Below, one piece after another: positions 8,750-19,388 of a DNA stretch of 64,000 nt. Source of the DNA: Papaver somniferum (lineage: Eukaryota; Streptophyta; Magnoliopsida; Ranunculales; Papaveraceae); NCBI RefSeq assembly GCF_003573695.1, contig NC_039358.1, positions 237,895,674 to 237,959,673 of the forward strand, given 5' to 3'. The position numbers and the translations under genes were made by a program. The notes under the pieces were generated by a model. That model saw only the letters and a list, made by a program, of their open reading frames with translations. It was not told where the DNA came from and searched no databases. Position 1 is the stretch's first letter. The number at the start of each line of letters is the position of its first letter.

Positions 8750-10718
8750 TTAATTCGTCAACTTCGATAATGAAAGTGACTCTGAGATCAAAACCTTGAC
8801 GGGTTTGGACTACTATAACTGGGAAAATTATTCAGAACGACGATTCCGACCATATAAAGGTAAGATTCCATACCAGAAAGCTTAAACAAACCCTAATTCG
8901 TCAACTTTGAGAATGAAATTGACTCCGAGATCGAAACCTGGATGGGTTCGGAGAACAATAAGTGGGAAACTTAGTCAGAAGTACGATTCCGACCATCTAA
9001 AGGTAAGATTCCATACCAGAAAGCTCTAATTCGTAAAGTTCGAGAATGAAATTGAATCCGAGATCGAAACTTGGACGGCTTCAGACAACTATAAGTGGGA
9101 AACTTAGTCAGAAGTACGATTCCGTCCATCTAAAGGTAAGATTCCACAACAGAAAGGTTAAACAATCCCTAATTTGTAAAGTTCGAGAATGAAATTGACT
9201 CCGAGATCGAAACTTGAACGGGTTCGTACAACTATAAGGGGGAAACTTAGTCAGAAGTACGATTCCGACCATCTAAAGGTAAGATTTCATACCAGAAAGC
9301 TTAAAAAAGCCCTAATTCGTCAAGTTCGAAAATGAAATTGACTCCGAGATCGAAACCTGGACGGGTTCGGACAACTATAAGTTGGAAACTTAGTCAGAAG
9401 TACGATTCCGACCATCTAAAGGTAAGATTCCTTACCAGAAAGCTTAAAAAATCCCTAATTCATAAAGTTCGAGAATGAAATTGACTTCGAGACCGAAACC
9501 TGGACGGGTTCGGACAACTATAAGTGGGAAACTTAGTCAGAAGTACGATTCCGACCATCTAAAGGTAAGATTCCATACCAGAAAACTTAAACAAGCCCTA
9601 ATTCGTCAAGTTCGAGAATGAAATTGACTCCGAGATCGAAACCTGTACGGGTTCGTACAACTATAAGTGGGAAACTTAGTCAGAAGTACGATTCCGTCGA
9701 TCTAAAGGTAAGATCCCATAACAGAAAGGTTAAACAAGCCCTAATTCGTAAAGTTCGAGAATGAAATGGACTCCGAGATCGAAACCTGAACGGGTTCGTA
9801 CAACTATAAGGGGGAAACTTAGTCAGAAGTACGATTCCGACCATCTAATAGTAAGATTCCATACCAGAAATCTTAAACAAGCCCTAATTCGTCAAGGTCG
9901 AGAATGAAATTGACTCCGAGATCGAAACCTGGACGGGTTCAGACAACTATAAGTGGGAAACTTAGTCAGAAGTACGATTCCGACCATCTAAAGGTAAGAT
10001 TCCATACCAGAAAGCTTAAACAAGCCCTAATTCGTCAAGTTCGAGAATGAAATTGACTCCGAGATCGAAACCTGGACGCGTTCCGACTACTATAAGTGGG
10101 AAACTTAGTCAGAAGTACGATTCCGACCATCTAAAGGTAAGATTCCATACCAGAAAGCTTAAACAAGCCCTAATTCGTCAAGTTCGAGAATGAAATTGAC
10201 TCCGAGATCGAAACATGGACGCATTCCGACTATTATAAGTGGGAAACTTAGTAAGAAGCACGATTCCGACCATCTAAAGGTAAGATTCCCTACCAGAATG
10301 CTTAAACAAGCCCTAATTCTTCAAGTTCGAGAATGAAATTGACTCCGAGATCGAAGCATGGACGGGTTCGGAAAACTATAAGTGGGAAACTTAGTCAGAA
10401 GTACGATTCCGACCATCTAAAGGTAAGATTCCATACCAGAAATCTTAAACAAGTCCTAATTCGTCAAGTTCGAGAATGAAATTGACTCCGAGATCGAAAC
10501 CTAGACGCGTTCTGACTACTTTGAGTGGGAAACTTAGTCAGAAGTACGATTCCGACCATCTAAAGGTAAGGTTCCATACCATAAAGCTTAATCAAGCCCT
10601 AATTCGTCAAGTTCGAGAATGAAATTGACTCCGAGCTCGAAACCTAGACGCGTTCGAACTACTATAAGTGGGAAACTTAGTCAGAAGTACGATTCCGACC
10701 ATCTAAAGGTAAGATTCC
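8750..10718. repeat. 143-bp minisatellite, 14 units (copy 2)
   Basis: Again about 14 units of 143 bp. One unit near 9,020-9,030 has lost about 12 bp, and the last unit is more complete than in copy 1. Confidence 0.95.
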
Positions 10719-11353
10719 ACCAGAAGTTAAAAAAAATTTGAAAATCTTTAGTAGAAGTTTAAAAGTCATACGACGACTATTATTAATGGTTGTGAAAGGT
10801 GTTGTAGAAAATTTGTCATCACAACCATCCATTTCAATCTCTGACCATCCATATTTTTTATTTTTTTCTTTCTTTACTATCCTTATCTTCTCCATCCTTA
10901 GCCATTTTCATCCATTTCTTTGTTTCTCCCACAACACCACCACCTCCTTCATCCCTACTTCCTCAAAACCACCAACATCAACAACTCACCATCATTAGAA
11001 CCACCATCAACAACATCTCACCATCATCAGAACCACCATCAACAACATCTCACCATCATCATAACCACCATCAACAACATCTCACCATCATCAGAACCAC
11101 CACCACCAACAGATTACAATCACCCAAACCACTATCAACAGATCAAGGTAGTTGTACATATTTCTTCACCAACAGATCGAGGTAGCAGAAGACTTACACA
11201 GGTTTCTAACTCGGGTTTCCCGATCTGTTTAGGGTTTTATTTATTTTTTGTTTTTGATTCTCGATTTGTAACATGATTTTTTTTCAATCATTCCATTTAA
11301 TTCAATCATTGGATGAATGGGTGTAGTTAAATCATTGGGTTTAATTCAGTAAC
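10719..11353. other. Noncoding leader with ACC/ATC minisatellite (copy 2)
   Basis: Equivalent of 4,498-5,100. The CACCATCATCAGAACCACCA-type unit occurs once more than in copy 1, which creates a 118-codon low-complexity frame at 10,920-11,276 that I do not regard as a gene. Confidence 0.45.
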
Positions 11354-11511
11354 ATCATTGCATTTAATTTTAATTAGGGTTTTTTGAATTCATTAAATTC
11401 AGGTAGTAGTGCATTTAATTCAAATGATTGGAATCATTGCATTTAATTTTAATTAGGGTTTTTTGAATTCATTAAATTCAGGTAGTAGTGCATTTAATTC
11501 AAATTATTGAA
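11354..11511. repeat. 79-bp tandem doublet (copy 2)
   Basis: Equivalent of 5,101-5,258. Confidence 0.85.
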
Positions 11512-11887
11512 ATATGATTTTTTTGGCAGGATTTACTTCAATTTGGTCTTCAAATCAGTTTAGGATTTCAAAAGAACTTCATGTACGCATACTTGGCTGA
11601 TCCGGGAGGGGTAATATTATCACTGAAGAGAAACATAGCTTAATTTGAAATAATATATAGTTTAAAGGTATTCCTTTTGCAGCTCTTTGTTTAATGTGTG
11701 TGTGTTATACTTGCTGCTAATTGAGGTAGTCAAATGTAGCAGGATTGCACGTCCTCTTAGCTTAGGCATATTATTTGTAGTGAATCAGTCATGGGTGAAG
11801 GTGTGAAAGACTCTCCAAGTAGAAGTAGTAGCTGCAGCAACATCGACAGTAACATGAGAATGAAAAAAAATCCTATTTGAGTGTGTT

Positions 11888-12382
11888 ATGTGTGAACAAG
11901 GGAACCATGAGACAAAAGTGTGCCTTTGGATCTATTCTAGGTGCAATCATGTTCCTTGTAATGGTGTGAGAGCATTTCTACGATCCACAACAACTGAAAC
12001 CTATTGAAAAATGTTCTTCAAGTGCACCATACCTACCTGCACCTACTTTGAATGGTTTCATGATGCTTCTAACCCTTGCAAAGCCAAGTTGTTGTTGTTA
12101 CCATCAAAGAGATGCTGTAATGCTTGTGGAGAAGACCACCCTTATAAAAACTATCCACTGCACAATCAGTTGTGCTTCTCTTCAACCTGGAATTACAAAC
12201 TCACCCTGAAAATATGCAACAATCAACACAATAAGCACATAGCTTACCTTGTATGTGCACAGTGTGGAGATTTTACATGGGCTTCAGATGATATCTTCAT
12301 TTCTGCAAAAGAGAAAGTTAGAGTTTCTACAAGGCAATTGGCTGACCTAGTTACAAATCTAGGGAACAGTCTTCATATGTAA
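11888..12382 (+). pseudogene. GRF-type zinc-finger protein, copy 2, nonsense mutation
   Basis: Same frame as 5,637-6,131, with about 15 differences. A TGA at 12,005-12,007 replaces the glycine codon just before the KMFFKC motif, cutting the GRF finger in two. The rest of the frame is open to the same C-terminal LHM. The upstream A8 run and short MGEGVKDSP frame are also present. Since copy 1 is open, the mutation probably postdates the duplication. Confidence 0.65.
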
Positions 12383-12768
12383 TTAGATTTCATTTTATGT
12401 GTAAGACATGATTCAAAAGAAATATAAAGTACTCATTACTGAAAAGTGTTCGGTCATAATATTAGAATTTTGTGTTTGTGAACCATTATATCAAATTCTT
12501 GAAAAGTGGCCTGTCATAATATTAGAACTCTAGAGTGAAGTTGCAGGGTTAAATCTGTGAGTCATATTGCTCTAACTCTTCTTTTTTCTGTTGCGCGCAG
12601 ATTCAAGTTTAATTTTAATTCGTTCTAAATGATGAATAAAGATTGGATTCATTGGCCAAGGTTAATATGTTTAACTTAAGGATATTACATCATTAATCTT
12701 TACATTGGTTTGCTAGATTATTTATGTTATTAATTGTCGTGTTATGATTTTATCTATCTTTTATGTAG
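12383..12768 (+). other. Probable intron ending at the transposase exon (copy 2)
   Basis: Noncoding, T-rich, with acceptor-like TTTTATGTAG ending at 12,768. The next ten bases plus the sequence from 20,841 read continuously as TNP protein, so this acceptor is likely real. Confidence 0.45.
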
Positions 12769-12778
12769 GGGTGGTCTT
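12769..12778 (+). pseudogene. 5' end of TNP2 transposase exon, before the LTR insertion
   Basis: The ten bases between the acceptor and element A end in the target site GTCTT. Read in frame with 20,841 onward they give GGL followed by PYQDALKNF, consistent with one exon split by the retrotransposon. Confidence 0.6.
12774..12778. repeat. Target-site duplication of element A, left
   Basis: GTCTT, identical to 20,836-20,840. Confidence 0.95.
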
Positions 12779-14234
12779 TGATAGCCACATTTTTGTGTCT
12801 AATTTGTCTCGATTCTATATATTGATAGTGCTCATTTTTGTACTTATTATGGTGTTTTATGTGTGTGTAGGTATTTTTGTCCAACAAACATTTTTGGAAA
12901 AATCGGCTCGAAAAGTTGCGCGGGGCACCCTGGAGGACACTTGATATTCGGACCCCTCAAATGGATAAGGGGTGACCAATTACTAAGGGGCATCCATTTC
13001 CAGGAAGATGCAAAAGGGATACCAGAACAGGATAGGGGGAGGTCATCTTCTTCGTTTAAATTCAGAAAAAGGCGAGAAGAAATAACCAGCGAAGAACCAA
13101 ACTTTCGATTGGATTTCGAAGATGTTTTAGTGAGATTCAAATACTGAAATTTGCTGGGCTGGACGTGATTCAACTAAAAATGCCTGGTATGTGCGCTGGA
13201 ATCAATCGAATTGGGCTGGATAAGCCGGAAAAAGGAAACAGAGTTTGAGTTTTGCACGAAAACTTTGTGGAATTATTTTAGGAATTCCATGGAGACTAAA
13301 CGCTCGATATTGTTTCCTAAGGTAGTATTCTATCTAAGGAAGAGTTTAGGATGGTTTGGAAGTCTCAGAAACGATTAAGGAAGTCAGCAGAAGAGATTAT
13401 TGCCGTGCCTTGCACGAAAAGAAAAAGAGAGAATTAATCGCTATTTTTAGGTTTTTGAGTAGTATAAAAGGTATGTTTAAGTCCCAGGGAAGGAAACGAA
13501 GTTATTGGATAAGTCGCAAAGGAGTTTGTAGCACTACAGAGCTGAATTGATCAAGTTGCAGGAAAACCCGAGTTTCTGCTGCTGCTGCTGAAGAACAAAC
13601 GTCGCAAATAAGAAAAGCGTCTCAAATTTGTAACGCTGCTACAGTAACTTCTTTGTAACAGTCAGTCATTCGTTTTGCGACTCCAATACACCGTTGCAAA
13701 CATTCAGAGTTATAGTTTTTCATCTTTTAATCAACTTTTGAACCATAAAAAAAATATTTTGAGCAAGTGATTAATATGAGGAGCTAAACCCCATTGCTGA
13801 GGCGACGGAGGAAGCCATTTTTCCAATTATTATGTGGTAAATTCTATTTAATTTAATTTTCGTAATTCTTTTATGATTATTTGCATTGAACTGAAATCGA
13901 ATATATGATTCTGATTAAGTGGTTGTGTTCTCAATTCATGGGTCATGCTTAGGTTGAATCTTTTGATGGTCCATGCTTTCGATTTACAACTATTGTTTTG
14001 AGAATCTACTTGTCTAGGCGAAAATATTAGAATCACTTTAAACGTAAAGAGTTGCATAAATATTGACTAGATTAAATCACATAAAAATTGGAGATTGGTG
14101 GAATCCAAAGTCTCAGTGCTTTTTATAAACTTGAATACAATTTCTTTTTAAGTTTTCTATTTTAATTCGAGTCTAAAATCGAGTCTACATAATCCGAGTT
14201 GAACAAACTTTACTACCACTTAAAAACTACATCA
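12779..14234 (+). repeat. 5' LTR of element A
   Basis: 1,456 bp, TGATAGCCAC...ACTACATCA. Its first 330 bp are also present at 6,528-6,857. Confidence 0.95.
13463..13470 (+). promoter_or_regulatory. TATA box in 5' LTR of element A
   Basis: TATAAAAG, kept in both LTRs (also 20,065-20,072), in the middle of the LTR as expected for the U3/R boundary region. Confidence 0.6.
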
Positions 14235-14238
14235 ATTT

Positions 14239-14256
14239 TTGGCGCCGCCGACGCGG
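14239..14256 (+). promoter_or_regulatory. Primer-binding site of element A
   Basis: TTGGCGCCGCCGACGCGG, a few bases after the LTR. The TGGCGCCG start is typical of plant Gypsy elements primed by tRNA-Asp, but the 3' half fits that consensus less well. Element B has the same string. Confidence 0.75.
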
Positions 14257-15313
14257 ATTTGTATTAGGTTTTAGGTTTAAGATTTATTTTATTTCTTTTA
14301 GAATTTTTGTTCTCTTTTACGCCTTTGGTATTTTTGATTCTTTTCAGATTTCGAGCGAAGCTACAAGGAAAGAAAAAGTGTTTAAAAGGAAAGCATCGCC
14401 AAAGAAGGAAAGAAAAGAGGAATCCGAAAGGAGTGAAGAAGAAGATTTTGTATATATTATTTTTTTTTATTTTAGAAACTGTAAATAGGGTTTTATTTTT
14501 TGTAATTTTTCTTTTTATTTTTGGACACTTTTGGACTTTATTTTTGGACTGGGACATTATTATTTTTAAACCCTACGGAAGGGTTGGTTTAAATAAAAAC
14601 TGTGTGCAGAGAAGGACGGTGATTACGATATCGCCTCGGCCCCTCGGGTTCGTACATGACATAGGAGTCGTGGCCCGAGTCGACTTCAGCGGTTCTTCGC
14701 CCGTCTGGTACGGGAGGTAAGTTTTTCGAAACACCCGAATCCCCTGTCAGCGGGTTTACTGTATTCCTTCGTTTGCATATATGCTGAGGACTTGAAAACG
14801 GCTGCTTTAATTTCCTAGTAAAGGGCAAGGACTGGCCATACAAGATAAGGGTTCGGATTTCATCACCGTTCTCTTCTTGCCCGCCTTAGGAAAACGAAAC
14901 CAAACGCGAACCTAAGCCTAAAATTTTGACTAGAACGAGACCGATAGGGTAACGAGCTTAATAGGAAAGTCGTTCGAAAAATATTGGTTACTCTTTTGAG
15001 CATACTTCGAAGTTCATGATGGTTTCTGTGAGTTGAATGCGTGACTGCGCCGCCTTGTAACCGGTGAGGCCTTGGGTATCAAAGCTCCACTGAGCTTCCC
15101 TCGCCTCGATTCAACTTACTTTGACTCGGATTGATTCCAGAGGGGTTTGCTCAGATTGTAACGAGTTCCTTTTCGAAAGAATAGAAGCTGGTCTAGAAAC
15201 AATCTAAGTGGAACCATCATGCTTTTTGTTTGCTAGAAAATTAGGTTTGATTTGGTTGAGTCAGCCTTGTTTTGTGATTGCATAGAATCCCAAATATCCC
15301 GATAGTGCCAGCA
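14257..15313 (+). other. Leader of element A
   Basis: No good coding frame, though a 137-codon chance frame covers 14,307-14,720. It contains GC-rich blocks at about 14,608-14,720 and 14,850-15,200 that are strongly conserved in the leader of element B. The 14,717 donor and 15,285 acceptor described separately lie here. Confidence 0.7.
14717..15285 (+). other. Putative leader intron of element A
   Basis: Donor GGGAG|GTAAGT at 14,717 and acceptor GATTGCATAG ending at 15,285, 28 bases before the likely gag ATG. Both sites are present at matching places in element B (minus strand, 39,903 to 39,322, 582 bp). The intron is 569 bp. Splicing is inferred and not shown. Confidence 0.4.
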
Positions 15314-17030
15314 ATGGAACTTTGAAAGCTTTGTTGAACCCAACTAGGACTACTCGTCCTTCTTGTATCAGGTTAGCCGAAACTGAAGCAAATTATGAAC
15401 TTAGGCCTGGGACCCTACAGATGCTCCCAATCTTTTTAGGGAAAGAAAATGAAAACCCATACTTCCATGTTAGGGATTTTGAGGAAATTTGTAGTACCCT
15501 AAAGATTAGAGACCTTGATGATGATGCTTTGAAACTTAGGTTATTTCCTTTTTCCCTGAAAGATAAAGCCAAATCGTGGCTATATAGTTTGGCTTCCGGT
15601 TCAATAGAAACATATGAACAACTTACATCTGCCTTTTTGAACAAGTTTTTCCCTAGGCACAAAACATCGTCTATTAGGACGCAAATCTGCACATTTTCTC
15701 AACAGGAGGGAGAATCGTTATATAGGTATTTGGAAAGGTTCAATGACTTATTAGCCCAATGTCCTCATCATGGTTTAGAAAAGGTTAGGCTAGTTCAAAT
15801 CCTTTATGAGGGTTTAGATTATTCGACAACAACCATGGTTGAGTCTCTATGCACTGGTGGTTTTGAAAACCAAACTGTTGATGCGGCGATGGAATTTTTG
15901 AATGAAATCGCCGAAAAGACCCAGCAATGGGAATATTGTAGGGAACCCAAGAGAACAATTCTTCTAGGTAGAGGAAACGTTAATAGGGTAGAAGGAGGCT
16001 ATGAATCAGATGCCAAAATTGCTGCTATAGCAAAAAGGTTAGAAGCTTTAGAATTGGGTCACACTAGTGGTAGAGTAGAGCCTTTTTGGGAATGCCAGAA
16101 TAATAAGAGCAAGCCAATGCTCTCTATAATAACACTAGGTTTGATAACCGTCAGAAGTTTGACCCATATTCAGAAACCTATAATCCTGGTTGGAGAAACC
16201 ATCCGAACCTTTCATGGTCTAAGGACCAAGGTCAGTTTAGTAATTCTAATGTTCCCCCAGGTTTTGGCTATACTAAGAATACTTCAGGATCAACTCAGTT
16301 TCAGAATCAGTCTGATAAGAAAATCTTAAGTCTAGAGGAAACTCTCACCTCGTTTATTCAAAATACTGAAAATATGCGTCAATTGCTTTCACAAAGCATA
16401 GAAGCTAGTAATAGGATAGGACAAGAACATAGTCAGGCCATTTCTGAATTGAAAGACCAGGTTAGTCTGATCAATGAGTCTCTAAGAGAAAAAGGTAAGT
16501 TCCCTAGTCAACCGATACCCAACCCTAGAGGAGTTAATGAAGTAGGTGCAAAACCATTTAATCAAGTGAATTCTGTCACAACCCTTAGGAGTGGTAAAAC
16601 GGTAGACAATAAGGTAGCCATGCCTAATAGTGGACATACTGTAGATCCACCTTCTAGTTCCCAAGATGAGCCCCAGAAGGAGCCACTAACTGAAGAAACC
16701 GATAAAATTTCTAGTGATGCCAATGTGGTTCCCGACAGGTCTCATTTTGTACCCAAAGCCCCATATCCACAGTTGTTAGCTCCAACAAAGAGAGAGTCGA
16801 CTTTCAACGAAATACTAGAGATATTTAAGCAGGTAAACATTAACATCCCTTTATTAGAAGCAATTAGGCAAATGCCTGCTTATGCCAAGTTCCTTAAGGA
16901 CCTTTGTACACGAAAGCGTAAGCTTAATGTCCATAAGAAAGCCTTTTTAGCTGGTCAGGTAAGTTCAATCCTTCTGAACCAAACACCCCTAAGTATAAAG
17001 ACCCTGGATGCCCCACCATATCTTGTGTGA
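15314..17030 (+). pseudogene. Gag of element A, frameshifted
   Basis: Gag forms the retrotransposon capsid. The conserved core covers about 15,360-15,960: FLGKENENPYFHVRDFEEIC, LFPFSLKDKAKSWL, LTSAFLNKFFP, ESLYRYLERFNDLL and VQILYEGLD are typical plant Gypsy retrotrans_gag motifs. The frame from 15,322 has no ATG: the likely start at 15,314 (same place as the start of the element B protein) is out of step by one base. The frame shifts again at about 16,101-16,130, after which the signature DPYSETYNPGWRNHPNLSW appears in the next frame and continues through a coiled-coil-like stretch (about 16,374-16,490) to 17,030. No CCHC zinc knuckle was seen. A further shift at about 16,975-16,990 separates gag from protease. 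It is therefore not translatable as one protein. Confidence 0.9.
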
Positions 17031-17569
17031 TCGGTAATTATTCAGTAGATAAGGCATTGCTTGACTTAGGAGCTAGTGTGAACTTACTCCCTTATCATGT
17101 ATACAACCAGCTAGGTCTTGGTAAGTTGAAACCGACTAAAATGACATTGCAATTAGCTGATAGGTCTGTCAAAATACCTCGTGGTGTCATAGAGGATGTT
17201 CTGATTGAGGTTGATAAATTTATTTATCCAGTGGATTTCGTTGTTCTAGATACTCAGCCTGTTCAGGATCCTAGTGCTCAAATACCGGTGATTTTAGGTC
17301 GCCCATTTTTAGCCACAGCTAACGTTGTCATCAAATGTAGGACGGGACTTATGAACATATTCTTTGGTAATATGACCACTGAACTAAATGTCTTTAATTT
17401 TAATAGACAACCTTCCGATGATTTAGAAGAAGTGAATATGATTAGCACTTTAGTTCAGGATCTAACTCAGGATAATTGGGATGACACTTTATTTGGTGAT
17501 TCCTTAGATGAACTTGATGAGGAAATTCTATTAAGTCAGTTAGGTGACCAAACTTTTGAACTAGAATAA
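17000..17569 (+). pseudogene. Retropepsin-type aspartic protease of element A
   Basis: The frame is open through VIGNYSVDKALLDLGASVNL. The D-L-G-A-S box is the usual active-site form in this group of plant Gypsy elements. Downstream, VDFVVLDT and IPVILGRPFLATA correspond to the second half of the fold, with the hydrophobic-hydrophobic-G motif at ILGR. In life it would cut the gag polyprotein. It is fused upstream to gag in related elements but is out of frame with it here. The frame ends at TAA 17,567-17,569, a single-base change from GAA judging by the sister repeat 108 bp downstream, where the same ELE context continues as E. Confidence 0.85.
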
Positions 17570-18124
17570 GCTCTTGAGTACTTTAAAGACTCTACGGACC
17601 CTGAGATTCAAGCCATAGTGCTAGGCCTTACGGAGAGTAGTGTTGACCCTAAGTTTGGGGGTAATGAACTAGAAGAAGCTCTTGAGTATTTTAAAGACTC
17701 TGAGGATCCAGAAATTCAAGCAATAGTTAGAGGTTTGTCCGAGAATACTGACTACCCTAAGTTTGGGGGTAGTAATAGTCAATTATCTCCATTAGAAGTC
17801 CCTAAATTGGGATTCGAGCCTAGTGTACCTGAGGTATTACTTGAGTCACTTCCGACTCCGCAACCGGATCCTCCTGATATTGTCCAGGAGGAAATTCTAA
17901 AGACTTGTTGTTCGAATGAGTCAATTTTTCAAGACACTCATATGAAGCCCAAGTGGGCACAACAGAAAAACCCAGTTGTCTTGCAGGAAACCTTGGATGA
18001 GGATGTGCTATGTATGTTCATTTTTCTGATTTGGTGCAGTTGTCTGATAATTGTGGCAATTTTATTTGCTTTTGTTGACCCACAGTTGTTTCGACTATTG
18101 ATATATGATTTGAAAGGTAATTAG
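17570..18124 (+). pseudogene. C-terminal extension of element A protease frame, with 36-residue repeats and a membrane segment
   Basis: Same frame as the protease, beyond the stop at 17,567. It begins with two 36-residue repeats (108 bp apart, 17,570 and 17,678) sharing ALEYFKDS-DPEIQAIV and KFGG. A Pro-rich region follows, then a strongly hydrophobic segment MFIFLIWCSCLIIVAILFAFV (18,014-18,076), and the end DPQLFRLLIYDLKGN. The hydrophobic run looks like a transmembrane helix. The KFGG and DPQLFRLL motifs recur in the element B protein. I know no family for it. Confidence 0.6.
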
Positions 18125-19374
18125 CCATTTTGTGGTATTTGACGTCTGGCTGAAGACTTTAAATTTAGCACTTTTTGGAAGGTAACCCAATCTCATGCAA
18201 CATGGTAATATCTTTCCTTATCTCTTTTGCTTCAAATGGTAACAGTTTCTCCTTGTTCATGCTTTTAATTTTATCTTTAGAACATTGAGGACAATGTTAG
18301 ATTTAATTTTGGGGGTTTGGGAGAAACTTTTTAGTTGCAGTATGAATAAATAAACTCCAGAACCTAGAAATTTATGCCTATTGAGGATTTCACTAACTAA
18401 TCTAAGTGGATGGAAGCATTTTGATCGTAGGAGTTGAGGAACCAATCTAATTAGATGAAAACATCTAGAAGAGTCTATTCATAAAAGCACAGAGCTCAGG
18501 TGTTAGAAATAACATGATAGTTTCACCATATCTCGTTGAGTCCTTTTCACTTCTATTTTTATCTTATTTTGTTTTTAAACCATGTTTCTCTAAGTGATAG
18601 GTGGGGCCCACGATTCAAGTTGTTACCAATGCTAGGGTGAATTAGAGTGATTGAGTTACAAAGAAAAAAAAGAAAAAATAATAAATAAAAAGACCAGACC
18701 AATTAGACCAAACGGATCAAAAAAAAGAGAAAAAAGTGAATAAAGTCGACCCCTGGTACCCTTGTATATGCCAGTTGTGTTGAACTATAATTAGGATTAT
18801 CGATCACTGGTTCCCTTGTATATGCCAGTTGTGTTGATATTAGTCAGACTAGTATCTCAATTCATTAGGATAGGTTCATTTTGGCGGAGGCCTTCAGACA
18901 GATATGGGAAACTCCGTTCACTTAGTAAACATCAAAACCATCTATGTTTTTCTCTATATCCATCTTCTTGATCTATCCATGTGATTAGTTTTGACTCCGG
19001 ATATTGATGTCCATAGTGCGACTATCTGAGTAGAGCTCTGTCACTTTATATGAATTTTAGTATGCTTGAGTGCAAACTCGTGTACATCAATTAGAATTTC
19101 GCATCAGGGTACTTCCTCCTGTAGTCAATAAGTATGCCAACCAAGGAGATTCTTTAGTGCCTTCCAAGGTTCTGCGTAGATAGCTAAGGTATGGAGTAAA
19201 GGTTTTGTGGGTATACCTCTTGTAAGCCCTCCGGAGACAACACTCCGTCACTAGGGACACTTAGGGGTTTAAAGGCTTATTGCATACGCTAAATGCAATC
19301 GACGATGCCTGCGTCAGTGAGTTAGGATTTTATTTTATTTTATTTTATTTTTTCTCGAGAACTAGCAAATAATA
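18125..19374 (+). other. 3' noncoding region of element A
   Basis: No coding frame. It includes two short direct repeats of CCCTTGTATATGCCAGTTGT about 51 bp apart (near 18,770 and 18,821), an A-rich tract (18,661-18,740) and a conserved block at 19,200-19,310, all with counterparts in element B. The last block also has a counterpart in element C. Confidence 0.75.
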
Positions 19375-19388
19375 GGTTTGGGGGTATT
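19375..19388 (+). promoter_or_regulatory. Polypurine tract of element A
   Basis: GGTTTGGGGGTATT directly before the 3' LTR. A version of the same string precedes the LTR in elements B and C. Confidence 0.75.

Larger units (their letters stand above)
6858..13108. repeat. 6.2-kb tandem duplication, copy 2
   Basis: Second copy of the unit, 6,251 bp. The difference in length comes from homopolymer and minisatellite indels. At 13,108 the sequence runs on into the rest of the LTR of element A, so this copy keeps the original right-hand context, while copy 1 keeps the original left-hand context (1-657). Confidence 0.95.

Noticed and set aside
10920..11276. 118-codon His/Pro/Thr-rich frame
   Set aside because: It is a translation of the ACC/ATC minisatellite and is shorter in copy 1 because of one fewer unit.
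14307..14720. 137-codon frame in the leader of element A
   Set aside because: Composition is unlike protein, it crosses the primer-proximal leader, and the matching region of element B is not open.
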